64,000 nt of DNA from Candidatus Competibacter sp. (lineage in GTDB: Bacteria > Pseudomonadota > Gammaproteobacteria > Competibacterales > Competibacteraceae), in contig JARSSH010000043.1 in NCBI GenBank assembly GCA_029624815.1, forward strand, positions 18,137 to 82,136, read 5' to 3'. Every line of letters starts with the position of its first letter. The first letter of the stretch is position 1. The notes beneath the pieces are model-generated. The model saw nothing but the letters and a program-made list of their open reading frames with translations. It searched no databases and was not told where the DNA came from. This document shows positions 30,345 through 39,743 of the stretch, in pieces. The translations under genes were made by a program, and so were the position numbers.

Positions 30345-30590
30345 TCAGGATTGCGGTTTTTGCCAAGTGTCCGGCGTGTAGGTCTTGAGGGACAGGGCGT
30401 GGATCTCCTCGCGCTCCATTCGCCCTCCCAGCGCCGCGTACACCAGCCGGTGCTGCTGCACCAGCGATTTGCCGGCGAAGGCCGCGCTGACGACCACCGC
30501 CTCGAAATGGACGCCGTCGTCGCCGCGGACCCTGGCCCGCGCGTCCGGCAGTTGTTCTTCGATCAGGCGTTCGATGTCTTGGGCTTGCAT
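30345..30590 (-). CDS. ibaG: BolA-family protein IbaG
   Basis: An 81-residue protein: QDIERLIEEQLPDARARVRG, HFEAVVVSAAFAGKSLVQQHRLVY, and EREEIHALSLKTYTP. The BolA fold with the conserved histidine in QQHRLVY is complete. BolA proteins pair with monothiol glutaredoxins around a [2Fe-2S] cluster; IbaG is the form encoded beside murA and linked to acid stress. The ATG at 30590 gives the standard length. Confidence 0.9.
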   Translation of the reverse strand: MQAQDIERLIEEQLPDARARVRGDDGVHFEAVVVSAAFAGKSLVQQHRLVYAALGGRMEREEIHALSLKTYTPDTWQKPQS

Positions 30591-30675
30591 TGCAGTCAAT
30601 CCTGGCTGGATGGGAAGGGTGTTTAGGGAAGCGGCCGGTGTCGGAACGGGGCGCGGAACGCGGGGAAGGTCACCG

Positions 30676-30972
30676 TCAGGCGGCGGGTAGCACCGTTTCC
30701 AGATCGGCGACTCGGATGATGGCGCGCATCTGCGCTGGGATGCCGACAAAGAGCAGCTCCCGCCGGTGGCGGCGCGCCTGGCACACCCATTGCGCCAACA
30801 GGGCAACTCCCGCGCTGTTGGAGCGCTTGACCCCACTCAGGTCGATGCGCAAGGGCGCGGCGCCCGCGAACAACGCTTCGGTGGCTTCCCACAGATCCGC
30901 GACGGAATCGAAATCCAGTTCGCCTCGGACGCGGAGGGTATCGCCGTCGCGGCTGACCTGCGCCGAGGCCAT
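30676..30972 (-). CDS. mlaB: MlaB, STAS-domain subunit of the Mla transporter
   Basis: A 98-residue cytoplasmic STAS protein (LRIDLSGVKRSNSAGVALLAQW, then LLFVGIPAQMRAIIRV). It binds the MlaF ATPase and is needed for assembly of the MlaFEDB phospholipid transporter. The ATG overlaps the mlaC stop (TGATG). Confidence 0.9.
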   Translation of the reverse strand: MASAQVSRDGDTLRVRGELDFDSVADLWEATEALFAGAAPLRIDLSGVKRSNSAGVALLAQWVCQARRHRRELLFVGIPAQMRAIIRVADLETVLPAA

Positions 30973-31577
30973 CAGCGCGATCCGGTGTTGCGCTGCTGGA
31001 GATCGGCGATCACCGAGTTCATGCCATTGGCGCGGATTTGGCTGGCGAAGGTGCTGCGGTAGTTGGTAACCAGGCTGACCCCGTCCACCGTGACGTCGTA
31101 GACCTTCCAGCCATCGTCGTTGAGATGCATGCTGTAGTTGATCTGGATCGGTCGGCCGGCCTTCAGCCGCACTTCGGTCTTGACCGTCACTTCGCTGCCG
31201 TCCCCCACTGTCGATTGCGGCAGCAGCCGGATGTCTTCGTTGGAATACTCCAGCAACGCCTTGGCGTAAGTGCGGACCAGCAGGGTGCGGAATTCCTCGG
31301 TGAAGCGACGGCGCTGGTCGGGCGTGGCCTGCTGCCAGGCCCGGCCCAATACCCAGCGCGACATCAGCTCGAAATCGAAATTGGGCAACACGATCTGATC
31401 GACCAACCCGTAAATCCGTCCTGGATCCCGGTCGAGCATCGCGCGATTCTGGCGCAAGGCGTCGATCATCCGCGTCGAGGTGTCCTGGATCACATCCTGC
31501 GGGGGTCTGACGGCGGCCTCGATGGCGCCGCCGCCCAACGCCAGCAGCAACAGGCCGAGAGCGATCACTCGTTTCAT
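30972..31577 (-). CDS. mlaC: MlaC, periplasmic phospholipid carrier
   Basis: A 201-residue protein with a signal peptide (about 1-21) and the Tol-Ttg2 fold: QIVLPNFDFELMSRWVLG, FTEEFRTLLVRTYAKALLEY, GWKVYDVTVDGVSLVTNYRS. It shuttles phospholipid between the MlaA-porin complex in the outer membrane and MlaFEDB. No mlaA is present here. It starts 140 bases after mlaD, the only large gap in the operon. Confidence 0.93.
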   Translation of the reverse strand: MKRVIALGLLLLALGGGAIEAAVRPPQDVIQDTSTRMIDALRQNRAMLDRDPGRIYGLVDQIVLPNFDFELMSRWVLGRAWQQATPDQRRRFTEEFRTLLVRTYAKALLEYSNEDIRLLPQSTVGDGSEVTVKTEVRLKAGRPIQINYSMHLNDDGWKVYDVTVDGVSLVTNYRSTFASQIRANGMNSVIADLQQRNTGSR

Positions 31578-31717
31578 CGGATTAGCTTACTCCTCATCTG
31601 AAACTGGAAACAGGGACGGCGTTCGCGAGGATGCCGCCGACCGCATCAATCCAATGGAAAATCGGGTTCTTCAATGCGCGCCCGCGCCGTGGAGCGTCCG
31701 GACCGGAACCGGTACGG

Positions 31718-32206
31718 TCAGGGTGTTTTGGGCGGCGTGGAATCTCCCGACGCCATATTGGTGAATACCCGGCCGATCAGCTTTTCCAACACCAGCGCCG
31801 ACTGGGTCAGCTTGATCGTTCCGCCGTCCTTGAGAGTGCTGTCCATGCCGCCGGGTTCCAGCCCGACGTATTGTTCGCCCAGCAATCCCGAGGTCAAAAT
31901 GCTGGCGCTGGAGTCCGTCGGCAGTTGGTCGTACCTGGGATCGATGGACATCGTGACCACGGCTTCGTAGCTGTGCGGATCCAGACCGATATCGACCACC
32001 CGGCCGATGCGCACCCCGCCCAGCGTGACCGGGGCGCGGGCCTTGAGCCCGCCGATATTCTCGAAGTGGGCCGCGACGCGGTAGCCTTTGTCATCTCCCA
32101 GGCTGGTGAGGTCGCTGACCTTGAGCGCCAGCATGAAAAACGCCGCCAATCCCAGCGCGACGAACAAGCCAACCGCCAGTTCCAGATTCTTTTGTTTCAC
32201 GATCAC
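31718..32206 (-). CDS. mlaD: MlaD, MCE-domain substrate-binding subunit
   Basis: About 162 residues: one N-terminal transmembrane helix ([19 protein letters not shown]), then an MCE domain ([37 protein letters not shown]). It forms the periplasmic hexameric ring on MlaE. I place the start at the GTG at 32206, which overlaps the mlaE stop as GTGA; GTG codons at 32209 and 32200 are alternatives. Confidence 0.92.
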   Translation of the reverse strand: MIVKQKNLELAVGLFVALGLAAFFMLALKVSDLTSLGDDKGYRVAAHFENIGGLKARAPVTLGGVRIGRVVDIGLDPHSYEAVVTMSIDPRYDQLPTDSSASILTSGLLGEQYVGLEPGGMDSTLKDGGTIKLTQSALVLEKLIGRVFTNMASGDSTPPKTP

Positions 32207-32988
32207 CACTCTCCGAACATCAGGGCGGTCAGTAGGAAGTCCAGTCCCAGCACCGCCAGCGAGGTGTCCACCACGGTGCGGGTGGTGGCGAGGCTGACGC
32301 CTTCCGAGGTCGGCTCCGCCTGATAGCCTTCGAACAATGCGATCCAGTTGGCCACCAGCCCGAACACGGCGCTCTTGATGAGGACGCCGTTGGCGACGTC
32401 GGCGAACAATTGCACTTTCGCCTGCATCTGCGCCCAGAACGAACCACCGTCCACGCCCAGTTGCACCACCGCGACCAAGTAGCCGCCCAGGATGCCTGTT
32501 GCGGTAAAAATGCCGGTCAGCAGGGGCACCGCGATGCAGCCGGCCAGGAAGCGCGGGGCCAGCACGCGGGGAAACGGATCGACCGCCATCATTTGCATGC
32601 TGGCCAGTTGTTCGGTCGCCCGCATCAGCCCGATCTCGGCGGTCAGCGCCGAACCGGCCCGACCGGCGTACAGCAGGGCGGTCAGCACCGGCCCCAGCTC
32701 CCGGATCAGGGACAGCGCCACCACCGTGCCCAGCGAAGAGGTCGCGCCGAAATCCACCAGATTGGCATACCCTTGCAGACCCAGCACCATGCCGACGAAC
32801 AGGCCGGAAACCAGGATAATGGGTAGCGACAGAACGCCAACCGCGTGCAGTTGCTTGACCAGCAGCCCGGGTCGGCCGAACAGAAACGACAGCGCGCGCA
32901 ACAGTTGCAGCAGGAACAGGTTGGCCCGGCCCAGCCGAGCCAACCGGTCCAGTACGAAGCGTCCCAATTCCGCCAGCAACGCCATCAT
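32203..32988 (-). CDS. mlaE: MlaE, permease of the Mla transporter
   Basis: A 261-residue inner-membrane permease: [41 protein letters not shown], and [21 protein letters not shown]. Together with MlaF, D and B it moves phospholipids between membranes to keep outer-membrane asymmetry. The ATG at 32988 overlaps the mlaF stop as ATGA; a longer upstream frame adds 33 residues antisense-like in composition. Confidence 0.94.
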   Translation of the reverse strand: MMALLAELGRFVLDRLARLGRANLFLLQLLRALSFLFGRPGLLVKQLHAVGVLSLPIILVSGLFVGMVLGLQGYANLVDFGATSSLGTVVALSLIRELGPVLTALLYAGRAGSALTAEIGLMRATEQLASMQMMAVDPFPRVLAPRFLAGCIAVPLLTGIFTATGILGGYLVAVVQLGVDGGSFWAQMQAKVQLFADVANGVLIKSAVFGLVANWIALFEGYQAEPTSEGVSLATTRTVVDTSLAVLGLDFLLTALMFGEW

Positions 32989-33830
32989 GTCGGAGTGCCC
33001 GCCAGCAAATCGGTGTCGTAGGGCGGCGCCGGATAATGAAAAGACATCGGACCGTCGGGCAGGGCGTGCATGAATTGATCCACCCAAGGCGAAGCGGAGC
33101 GGCTCAGATCCTCCGGCGTGCCGTGCTCCACCACCTGACCGTCGGAGATGAGATAGAGATAATCGGCGATGGCGGCGGTTTCCTTGACATCGTGCGAGAC
33201 GATGATGCTGGTCAAACCGAGGGCGTCGTTGAGGGTGCGGATCAATTGCACCAGCACGCTCATCGAGATCGGATCCTGGCCGGCAAACGGCTCGTCGTAC
33301 AGGATCATCATCGGATCGAGCGCGATGGCGCGAGCCAGCGCCACCCGGCGGGCCATGCCGCCCGACAGTTGCGCCGGCATCAAGGCATGGGCGCCGCGCA
33401 GGCCAACCGCTTCCAGCTTCATCAGCACCAGGGTTCGGATCAGGGGCTCCGGCAGTCGGGTGTGCTCGCGCAGTGGGAAGGCGACATTGTCGAACACGCT
33501 CAGATCGGTGAACAGCGCGCCGCTCTGAAACAACACGCCCATGCGTTTGCGCAATTGGTACAGATCCTTGCGGTCGAGCTGGTGGACACAGATGCCGTCG
33601 ACCTCGATGCGGCCGGCATCGGGGCGAATCTGGCCGCCGATCAAGCGCAGCAAGGTGGTTTTGCCCGTGCCGCTCGGCCCCATGATGGCCGTGACCTTAC
33701 CGCGCGGGATGGCGAGATCCACTTCTCGAAAGATGCGATGCTCGCCGCGGCTGAACGACAAGCGGTGCACGGTCACCAGAGGATCGTCGCAGGGCAGGGC
33801 GGTGTTCAAGCGGGTGCTAATCGCGAGCAT
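32985..33830 (-). CDS. mlaF: MlaF, ATPase of the Mla transporter
   Basis: A 281-residue ABC ATPase: Walker [12 protein letters not shown] near 51, signature [16 protein letters not shown] near 155, Walker [14 protein letters not shown], and the H-loop VSHDVKE. It is about 10 residues longer than usual at the C-terminus (the [12 protein letters not shown] tail, probably contacting MlaB). First gene of the mlaFEDCB-ibaG-murA-hisGD run; ATG preceded by AAAGGA. Confidence 0.95.
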   Translation of the reverse strand: MLAISTRLNTALPCDDPLVTVHRLSFSRGEHRIFREVDLAIPRGKVTAIMGPSGTGKTTLLRLIGGQIRPDAGRIEVDGICVHQLDRKDLYQLRKRMGVLFQSGALFTDLSVFDNVAFPLREHTRLPEPLIRTLVLMKLEAVGLRGAHALMPAQLSGGMARRVALARAIALDPMMILYDEPFAGQDPISMSVLVQLIRTLNDALGLTSIIVSHDVKETAAIADYLYLISDGQVVEHGTPEDLSRSASPWVDQFMHALPDGPMSFHYPAPPYDTDLLAGTPT

Positions 33831-34174
33831 CCTTTTGTTAAACTTGGGAATAACGGTTGGGACGGATAGATAAAAAGTTCACTATCTTCCGGCCAAGCCG
33901 CCGGCAAGTCAAATGACCGCTCCTGGTTCCGGGCCGCCGCCGCCCCGGATGTTCTTGGCAATTTCCGAGCTATGTGGTTATCTTTGAGGGCGATACAGGC
34001 CGGTCGATCGACCGGCGACCAGTATTCCCTTACTGGCGGAACTATTTTTCCGCACGCGCAATCCCGGCGACAGAAAGCAGTCCGGCCGACCGTTCAAGAC
34101 GGCGCGGGATGGTCTATGCTGTTGCGAAGTCGGATGAGTCCGACGCTCCCTCAACCACTTATGAAGGTAGGATC
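33831..34174. other. Divergent intergenic region mlaF / ppdK
   Basis: 344 bases holding the outward promoters of the mla operon and of ppdK. An in-frame extension of ppdK reaches back to 33974, but it lacks the family sequence and a good ribosome site. No repeat, RNA or operator stands out. Confidence 0.5.
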
Positions 34175-36943
34175 ATGGCGAAGAAGTATATTTATAAGTA
34201 CACCGAAGGTGACGGCAAAAACAAAATGCTGCTGGGCGGCAAGGGCGCCAATCTTTGCGAGATGACGCAAATTGGTTTGCGGGTGCCGCCGGGCTTCGTG
34301 ATCACCACCGAAGCCTGCCTGGACTACATCGGCGCCAACAATCGCCTGCCCGATGGGATCATGGGCGACCTGCGCGAGCACATGGCCTGGCTGGAGCAGG
34401 AAACGGGCAAGCAATTCGGCGGCGCCGGCAACCCGCTACTGGTTTCGGTGCGCTCCGGTTCCGCCATGTCGATGCCGGGCATGATGGACACTATTCTCAA
34501 CCTGGGTTTGAACGAAGCCACTCTGGCTGGACTGATCAAGCTGACCGGCAACGCGCGCTTCGGCTACGACGCCTACCGCCGTTTCATCCAGTTGTTCGGC
34601 AAGATCGCGCTGGGCGTGGACGATCATTATTTCGACGAGCACTTCGAGGCGATCAAGCGCCGTGCCGGGGTGAAGGTGGATGTGGCCCTGAGCGCCGAGG
34701 ATCTGCGCGATATCGGCCAGTTGTTCCTGCAAGTCGTCCAGGAGCAGACCGGGCGGCCGTTCCCGCAAGATCCCTATGAGCAGTTGGAACTGGCGGTCAA
34801 GGCGGTGTTCAACTCGTGGATGGGTCAGCGCGCGGTCGATTATCGCCGCGAGTTCAAGATCACCCCGGCGCAGGCCAACGGCACCGCGGTCAATATCGTG
34901 ACCATGGTGTTCGGCAACATGGGCAACGACTGCTCGACCGGCGTGGGTTTCACCCGCGATCCCGGCACCGGCGAAAACGTCATGTACGGCGAATACCTGG
35001 TCAACGCCCAGGGCGAGGACGTGGTGGCCGGCATCCGCACCCCGAAGCCGGTCGCGGAGATGAAGGACGAAATGCCGGATCTGTACCGGCAACTGGTGGA
35101 TCTGCGCAACAAGCTGGAAGGCCACTACCACGAAGTGCAGGATTACGAGTACACCATCGAGAAGGGTGTGCTCTATTGCTTGCAGACCCGCAACGGCAAG
35201 ATGAACGCCCAGGCCATGGTGCGCAGTTCGGTGGAAATGGCCAAGGAAGGGCTGATCACCCGCGAAAAGGCGTTGTTGCGGATCGACCCCGAGTCGCTCG
35301 AACAGATGATGTTCCCGCAGCTCGATCCCAAGCAAAAAGTGGCGCCGGCGGCGGTCGGTATGGGCGCGTCTCCCGGCGCTTCGTCGGGCAAGATCGTGTT
35401 CGACGCCGACACCGCGGTAAAGCGCGGGCGCGGCGCCAACGAGAAAATCATTCTGGTGCGCGAGGAAACCAAGCCGGAGGACATCCATGGTTTCTTCGCC
35501 GCGGTCGGCATCCTGACCAGCCGCGGCGGCAAGACCTCGCACGCGGCGGTTGTGGCGCGCGGCATGGGCAAGCCCTGTGTGGTCGGCGCGGAAGACATTC
35601 TGGTCAATGTGCATCAGCGCCAGGCCATCATCGGCGACAAGGTGCTGCATGAGGGCGACGTCGTCACCATCGATGGCGGCACCGGCCAGGTCTATCTGGG
35701 CGCCGTTCCCACCATCGAACCGGAATTCACCCCGGAACTGCGCACCTTGCTGGGTTGGGCCGACGAGATCGCTACCCTCAAGGTCATGGCGAACGCAGAC
35801 ACGCCGGAAGCGGCGCAGCGCGCTTCCAACTACGGCGCCATGGGCATCGGCCTGTGCCGCACCGAGCGGATGTTCAACGCCAAGGAGCGCCTGCCCATCG
35901 TGCTGGAAATGATTCTGGCCGAGACCACCGAGGATCGCGAAGCCGCCTTGGCCAAGCTGCTGCCGATGCAGCGCAGCGATTTCAAGGAAATCTTCCGGGT
36001 GATGGCGCCGCGTCCGGTCACGGTTCGCCTGCTCGATCCGCCGATTCACGAGTTCCTGCCGTCCGAGCAAACCTTGATCGACGACATCGAGCATCTGCGC
36101 CATTTGCGCCAGACCGCGCAGGGTTTGGAAGCGATCAGCCAGATTCTCAGCCAGGTCAATCCGAAAGCGGTTGAACAGTTGGGCATTTTAAACGACAGCC
36201 ATCTGGTCTCCGACGTGCTGGCCAAGAAGGAAGAAATCCTGCAGAAGGCGCGCGCCCTGCACGAAATCAACCCGATGCTGGGTCATCGCGGCGTCCGCCT
36301 GGGTCTGACCTATCCCGAGATTTACAAGATGCAGATCCGCGCCATTCTGGAAGCGGCGGCGGAATGCATTCAGGAGAAGGTCAACGTCCATCCGGAAATC
36401 ATGGTGCCGCAGGTGTGCACCGTGGAAGAACTGAAGCGGGTGAAGGCGCTGGTCGACGAGGTGTTGCCGCAGGTTGAGGCCAAGTACGCCGTCAAGGTGC
36501 ATTTCGAGTTTGGCACCATGATGGAGGTCGTGCGAGCCTGTCTGCGCGCCGGTGAAATCGCCGGTGTGGCTGAGTTCTTCTCCTTTGGCACCAATGACCT
36601 GACCCAGGCCACTTTCTCGTTCTCGCGCGAGGACGCCGAGAACAAGTTCCTGCCGTTCTACAACTCCGCCGCGATTCTCAAGGATAATCCGTTCGAGGCG
36701 TTGGATACGGCCGGCGTCGGCCAGCTCATGCAGTTTGCGGTTGAAAATGGCCGGAAGACCCGCAATGGTCTCAAGGTCGGCATTTGCGGCGAACAGGGCG
36801 GTCATCCGGCTTCGATGCGCTTCTGCCATTTTGCCAATTTGACCTACGTGTCCTGCTCGTCGCCCCGTGTGCCGATCGCCCGGCTGGCGGCGGCGCACGC
36901 CAAGCTGCTGGAAGGCGAATTCAAGCCAGCCACAACCGGCTGA
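34175..36943 (+). CDS. ppdK: Pyruvate, phosphate dikinase
   Basis: A 922-residue enzyme interconverting pyruvate, ATP and phosphate with PEP, AMP and pyrophosphate. The N-terminal nucleotide-binding part has LLGGKGANLCEMTQIGL; the phosphohistidine domain has GGKTSHAAVVARGMGKPCVV near 448-467 (swivelling His); the C-terminal PEP/pyruvate barrel has FSFGTNDLTQ and the catalytic cysteine in GICGEQGGHP near 870. The Thr next to the catalytic His (TSH) is the site used by PDRP-type regulators. The ATG at 34175 gives the family N-terminus. It sits alone between divergent operons and ends at a strong terminator, so it can turn glycolysis to gluconeogenesis independently of them. Confidence 0.96.
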   Translation: MAKKYIYKYTEGDGKNKMLLGGKGANLCEMTQIGLRVPPGFVITTEACLDYIGANNRLPDGIMGDLREHMAWLEQETGKQFGGAGNPLLVSVRSGSAMSMPGMMDTILNLGLNEATLAGLIKLTGNARFGYDAYRRFIQLFGKIALGVDDHYFDEHFEAIKRRAGVKVDVALSAEDLRDIGQLFLQVVQEQTGRPFPQDPYEQLELAVKAVFNSWMGQRAVDYRREFKITPAQANGTAVNIVTMVFGNMGNDCSTGVGFTRDPGTGENVMYGEYLVNAQGEDVVAGIRTPKPVAEMKDEMPDLYRQLVDLRNKLEGHYHEVQDYEYTIEKGVLYCLQTRNGKMNAQAMVRSSVEMAKEGLITREKALLRIDPESLEQMMFPQLDPKQKVAPAAVGMGASPGASSGKIVFDADTAVKRGRGANEKIILVREETKPEDIHGFFAAVGILTSRGGKTSHAAVVARGMGKPCVVGAEDILVNVHQRQAIIGDKVLHEGDVVTIDGGTGQVYLGAVPTIEPEFTPELRTLLGWADEIATLKVMANADTPEAAQRASNYGAMGIGLCRTERMFNAKERLPIVLEMILAETTEDREAALAKLLPMQRSDFKEIFRVMAPRPVTVRLLDPPIHEFLPSEQTLIDDIEHLRHLRQTAQGLEAISQILSQVNPKAVEQLGILNDSHLVSDVLAKKEEILQKARALHEINPMLGHRGVRLGLTYPEIYKMQIRAILEAAAECIQEKVNVHPEIMVPQVCTVEELKRVKALVDEVLPQVEAKYAVKVHFEFGTMMEVVRACLRAGEIAGVAEFFSFGTNDLTQATFSFSREDAENKFLPFYNSAAILKDNPFEALDTAGVGQLMQFAVENGRKTRNGLKVGICGEQGGHPASMRFCHFANLTYVSCSSPRVPIARLAAAHAKLLEGEFKPATTG

Positions 36944-36949
36944 GAACGG

Positions 36950-36978
36950 GCGGCGTTGCTTCAGGCAAGCAACGCCGC
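36950..36978 (+). terminator. Perfect 12-bp hairpin after ppdK
   Basis: GCGGCGTTGCTT (36950-36961), loop CAGGC, AAGCAACGCCGC (36967-36978), six bases after the stop. It is not followed by a T-run; it may stabilise the 3' end or assist the terminator next to it. Confidence 0.6.
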
Positions 36979-36993
36979 TGATTAAAAGCATGG

Positions 36994-37021
36994 GGGGCGG
37001 CTGTGGCCGCCCCTGTTTTTT
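36994..37021 (+). terminator. Rho-independent terminator of ppdK
   Basis: GGGGCGGC (36994-37001), loop TGTG, GCCGCCCC (37006-37013), then TGTTTTTT. A textbook stem and U-tract. Confidence 0.9.
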
Positions 37022-37103
37022 GGCAAGACTTCCAAGAATCGAGGATGGAAGCAGGCGCTCTTTGCAGGGATGATTGAACAACCGAACTCGATTTCGACCG
37101 AAT

Positions 37104-38075
37104 ATGCACCCCGATCAATTGAAACGTTTGGCGAGCCAGGTTTTGGCGATTGAAGCTCAGGCTGTCGAGCAGTTGCAAAGCCGTATCGACGACCGCTTTG
37201 TCCATGCCTGCGATTTCATGCTCCGTTGCCAGGGCCGGATTGTGGTTCTCGGCATGGGCAAATCCGGGCACATCGGTGGCAAAATCGCCGCGACCCTGGC
37301 AAGCACCGGCAGCCCGGCCTTTTTCGTTCATCCCGCCGAAGCCAGCCACGGCGATATGGGCATGATCACTGTCCAGGATGTCGTGTTGGCGCTGTCGAAT
37401 TCCGGCGAAACCGATGAAATTTTGACGCTACTGCCGCTAATCAAGCGCTTGGGCGTTCCGTTGATTGCCTTGACCGGCAATCCCACCTCGACGCTGGCCC
37501 AAACCGCTGACGTGCATATCGACGTCAGCGTGCCGCAGGAAGCCTGCCCATTGGGGCTGGCGCCGACCTCCAGCACCACCGCCACGCTGGTGATGGGCGA
37601 CGCCTTGGCCGTGGCGTTGTTGGAAGCACGGGGTTTTACCGCCGAAGATTTCGCCCGCTCTCATCCCGGTGGCCGGCTCGGGCGCCGCCTGCTGCTGCTG
37701 ACCGACGATGTGATGCACACCGGCGCGCGGATGCCGCGCAGCGCGCCCGACGATTTGCTGAAAGACGCGCTACTGGAAATGAGCCGCAAAGGTCTGGGCA
37801 CAACCGTGGTGGTGGATGGCGAGGAGCGCGTGCTGGGGGTGTTCACCGACGGCGATCTGCGCCGGGCGCTGGACCGGCAGGTGGACGTGCATACCGCCCG
37901 GGTCGCCGAGGTGATGATCCGCGACTGCAAGACCATCGCGCCCGGCACTCTGGCCGCCGAGGCGCTGCGCATGATGCAACAGTACAAGATCAACGCCCTG
38001 CCGGTGGTAAACTCCATCGGGAAGCTGGCCGGCATCCTCAACATGCACGATCTGTTGCGCGCCGGCGTGTTGTAA
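37104..38075 (+). CDS. kdsD: Arabinose 5-phosphate isomerase
   Basis: A 323-residue protein. The SIS domain (VVLGMGKSGHIGGKIAATLASTG, LALSNSGETDEI, ARSHPGGRLGRRLL) converts ribulose 5-phosphate to arabinose 5-phosphate for Kdo. It is followed by two CBS domains (GTTVVVDGEERVLGVFTDGDL and YKINALPVV...LAGILNMHDLLR). The ATG at 37104 is preferred; a TTG 30 bases upstream is in frame. First gene of the lipopolysaccharide cluster. Confidence 0.95.
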   Translation: MHPDQLKRLASQVLAIEAQAVEQLQSRIDDRFVHACDFMLRCQGRIVVLGMGKSGHIGGKIAATLASTGSPAFFVHPAEASHGDMGMITVQDVVLALSNSGETDEILTLLPLIKRLGVPLIALTGNPTSTLAQTADVHIDVSVPQEACPLGLAPTSSTTATLVMGDALAVALLEARGFTAEDFARSHPGGRLGRRLLLLTDDVMHTGARMPRSAPDDLLKDALLEMSRKGLGTTVVVDGEERVLGVFTDGDLRRALDRQVDVHTARVAEVMIRDCKTIAPGTLAAEALRMMQQYKINALPVVNSIGKLAGILNMHDLLRAGVL

Positions 38076-38099
38076 TCTCCACCCGGCGGAAGATCGATC

Positions 38100-38621
38100 A
38101 TGCGCGATATCCTGAGCAAGGCCACCCAGATTCAGTTGGTCATCTTCGACGTGGACGGCGTGTTGACCGATGGTCACCTTTATCTGGGTAACGACGGCAA
38201 TGAATATAAGGCCTTCCATATTCGCGATGGGCATGGCATCAAGATGTTGCTCGAAGCGGGCGTGGAGGTGGCTATCATCTCCGGTCGTCACGCCGCCTCG
38301 GTGGAGCGGCGCATGACCGATCTGGGTATCCGCTACGCCTATTTGGGCGTGCAGGATAAATTGGCGGCGTTCAACAGCTTGCAGGCGAGGCTGGGTGTGG
38401 ACCCGGAGCAGGTGGCCTACGTTGGCGACGATTTGATCGATCTGCCGGTGATGGGCCGGGTCGGTTTGGCCATCGCGGTGCAGGACGCCGATCCCTTCGT
38501 CAAGCAGCATGCCCACTGGCAAACGCCCAGTTGTGGCGGGCGTGGCGCGGCGCGCGATGTCTGCGAACTGCTGCTGGAGGCGCGCGGCCAACTGACGGGC
38601 CTGCGTGGCCGTTATCTTTAA
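38100..38621 (+). CDS. kdsC: KDO 8-phosphate phosphatase
   Basis: A 173-residue HAD phosphatase: FDVDGVLTDGHLYLG with both catalytic aspartates, IISGRHAASVERR, and VAYVGDDLIDLPVM. It removes phosphate from Kdo-8-P, giving Kdo for lipopolysaccharide. Starts 24 bases after kdsD. Confidence 0.96.
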   Translation: MRDILSKATQIQLVIFDVDGVLTDGHLYLGNDGNEYKAFHIRDGHGIKMLLEAGVEVAIISGRHAASVERRMTDLGIRYAYLGVQDKLAAFNSLQARLGVDPEQVAYVGDDLIDLPVMGRVGLAIAVQDADPFVKQHAHWQTPSCGGRGAARDVCELLLEARGQLTGLRGRYL

Positions 38622-38633
38622 GGCCGCTACCGG

Positions 38634-39242
38634 GTGAAAGAGCGTGGCGGCGCGGCGCGCGACGGTTTCACGGTACGCGGCGGCCTGTACCTGGCCGGCC
38701 TGGCGCTATTGGCTGCTTCGAGCTACGGCTTGTTGCGCTGGGTGGAATCCTCGTTGCGCGAGCCGGTTCCAGTCGAGAGTCGGGAGCCGGTGCTGGTGGT
38801 CCGACGATTCCGGGCCGTGCGGATGACGGTTGCCGGTCTGCCGGAGTATGTGGTCGAGGCCCCGTTGTTGAAGCAATTGCCGGGTCAGCTCGGTACTCAG
38901 GTCGAACAGCCGCAAATGGACTGGTATCGGCCGGATGGCCAGACCCGTGAGTGGCGGCTACGATCCGAACAGGGCTGGATCGCTCCCAACCGGGAGCGGA
39001 TCCGGCTGGAAGGCGAGGTGGTGATGATCCGTACCGCCGAGAGCGGCCAGCCACCGGTCGCCATGACCACCCGCGACGTGCTGGTGCGGCCCGATATTCG
39101 TTACGCCGAAACCGCCGCGCCGACCCGGGCGGTGACGCCGGGCGGCGAGTTGCGCGCCGTCGGCGTGCGCGCCTATCTGGATCAGCAGCGGTTGGAACTG
39201 CTTTCCGAAGTGCGAGGTGTCTATGAACCCCCCAAGCCGTAA
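38634..39242 (+). CDS. lptC: LptC, LPS transport bitopic protein
   Basis: A 202-residue protein with one N-terminal membrane helix (GLYLAGLALLAASSYGLLRW) and a periplasmic beta-jellyroll (DWYRPDGQTREWRLRSEQG, IRLEGEVVMIR, VLVRPDIRYAETAAP). It hands lipopolysaccharide from the LptBFG transporter to LptA. A GTG start is used. It overlaps lptA by 20 bases. Confidence 0.9.
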   Translation: MKERGGAARDGFTVRGGLYLAGLALLAASSYGLLRWVESSLREPVPVESREPVLVVRRFRAVRMTVAGLPEYVVEAPLLKQLPGQLGTQVEQPQMDWYRPDGQTREWRLRSEQGWIAPNRERIRLEGEVVMIRTAESGQPPVAMTTRDVLVRPDIRYAETAAPTRAVTPGGELRAVGVRAYLDQQRLELLSEVRGVYEPPKP

Positions 39243-39741
39243 ACTCGGGCTGGCGCTGGCGCTGGTGGCGTCCTCGGCCGCCGCTCTGCCGGAGGATCGC
39301 GAGCAGCCGATTCATCTGGAGGCCAGCCGCGGCCAGTTGGATCAGAAGACCGGCGTGAGCGTTTACGAAGGCAACGTGGTGATCAGCCAGGGCTCGATGC
39401 GATTGACCGCCGACACCGCCACCATCCACGTCAAGGACAGCAGCTTCGAACGGATGGAAGCGGTGGGAAAGCCCGTCAACCTGCGCTACAAGCCGGCGGC
39501 CGACAAACCGGAAATTCTGGGCACCAGCCAGCGGGTCGAGTACAACGTCGGTAGCGCCAAGGTCATCATGAGCGGCGATGCTCGACTGGTGCAGGGACAG
39601 GATGTGTTTACCGGGGATCGGGTGGAATACGATCTCAAGGGCGATGTGGTGCGGGCGCGCGGCGCCGGTGCGAACGGTCGCATCCAGTTCACCATCCAGC
39701 CGCGTGGACAAAGCGTGCTCCCCGCCGCCAAGAAGCCCTGA
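39223..39741 (+). CDS. lptA: LptA, periplasmic LPS bridge protein
   Basis: A 172-residue protein with a short signal peptide ([11 protein letters not shown]) and the OstA/LptA beta-jellyroll: [53 protein letters not shown]. It polymerises into the bridge that carries lipopolysaccharide across the periplasm. The ATG at 39223 follows GAGG and lies within the end of lptC. Confidence 0.93.
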   Translation: MNPPSRKLGLALALVASSAAALPEDREQPIHLEASRGQLDQKTGVSVYEGNVVISQGSMRLTADTATIHVKDSSFERMEAVGKPVNLRYKPAADKPEILGTSQRVEYNVGSAKVIMSGDARLVQGQDVFTGDRVEYDLKGDVVRARGAGANGRIQFTIQPRGQSVLPAAKKP

Positions 39742-39743
39742 TC

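Noticed and set aside
33974..34174. 67-residue N-terminal extension of PpdK
   Set aside because: Not found in the family; the ATG at 34175 gives the standard N-terminus.
34436..36103. 555-codon minus-strand open frame antisense to ppdK
   Set aside because: Shadow of the highly GC3-biased ppdK gene; no recognisable domain.
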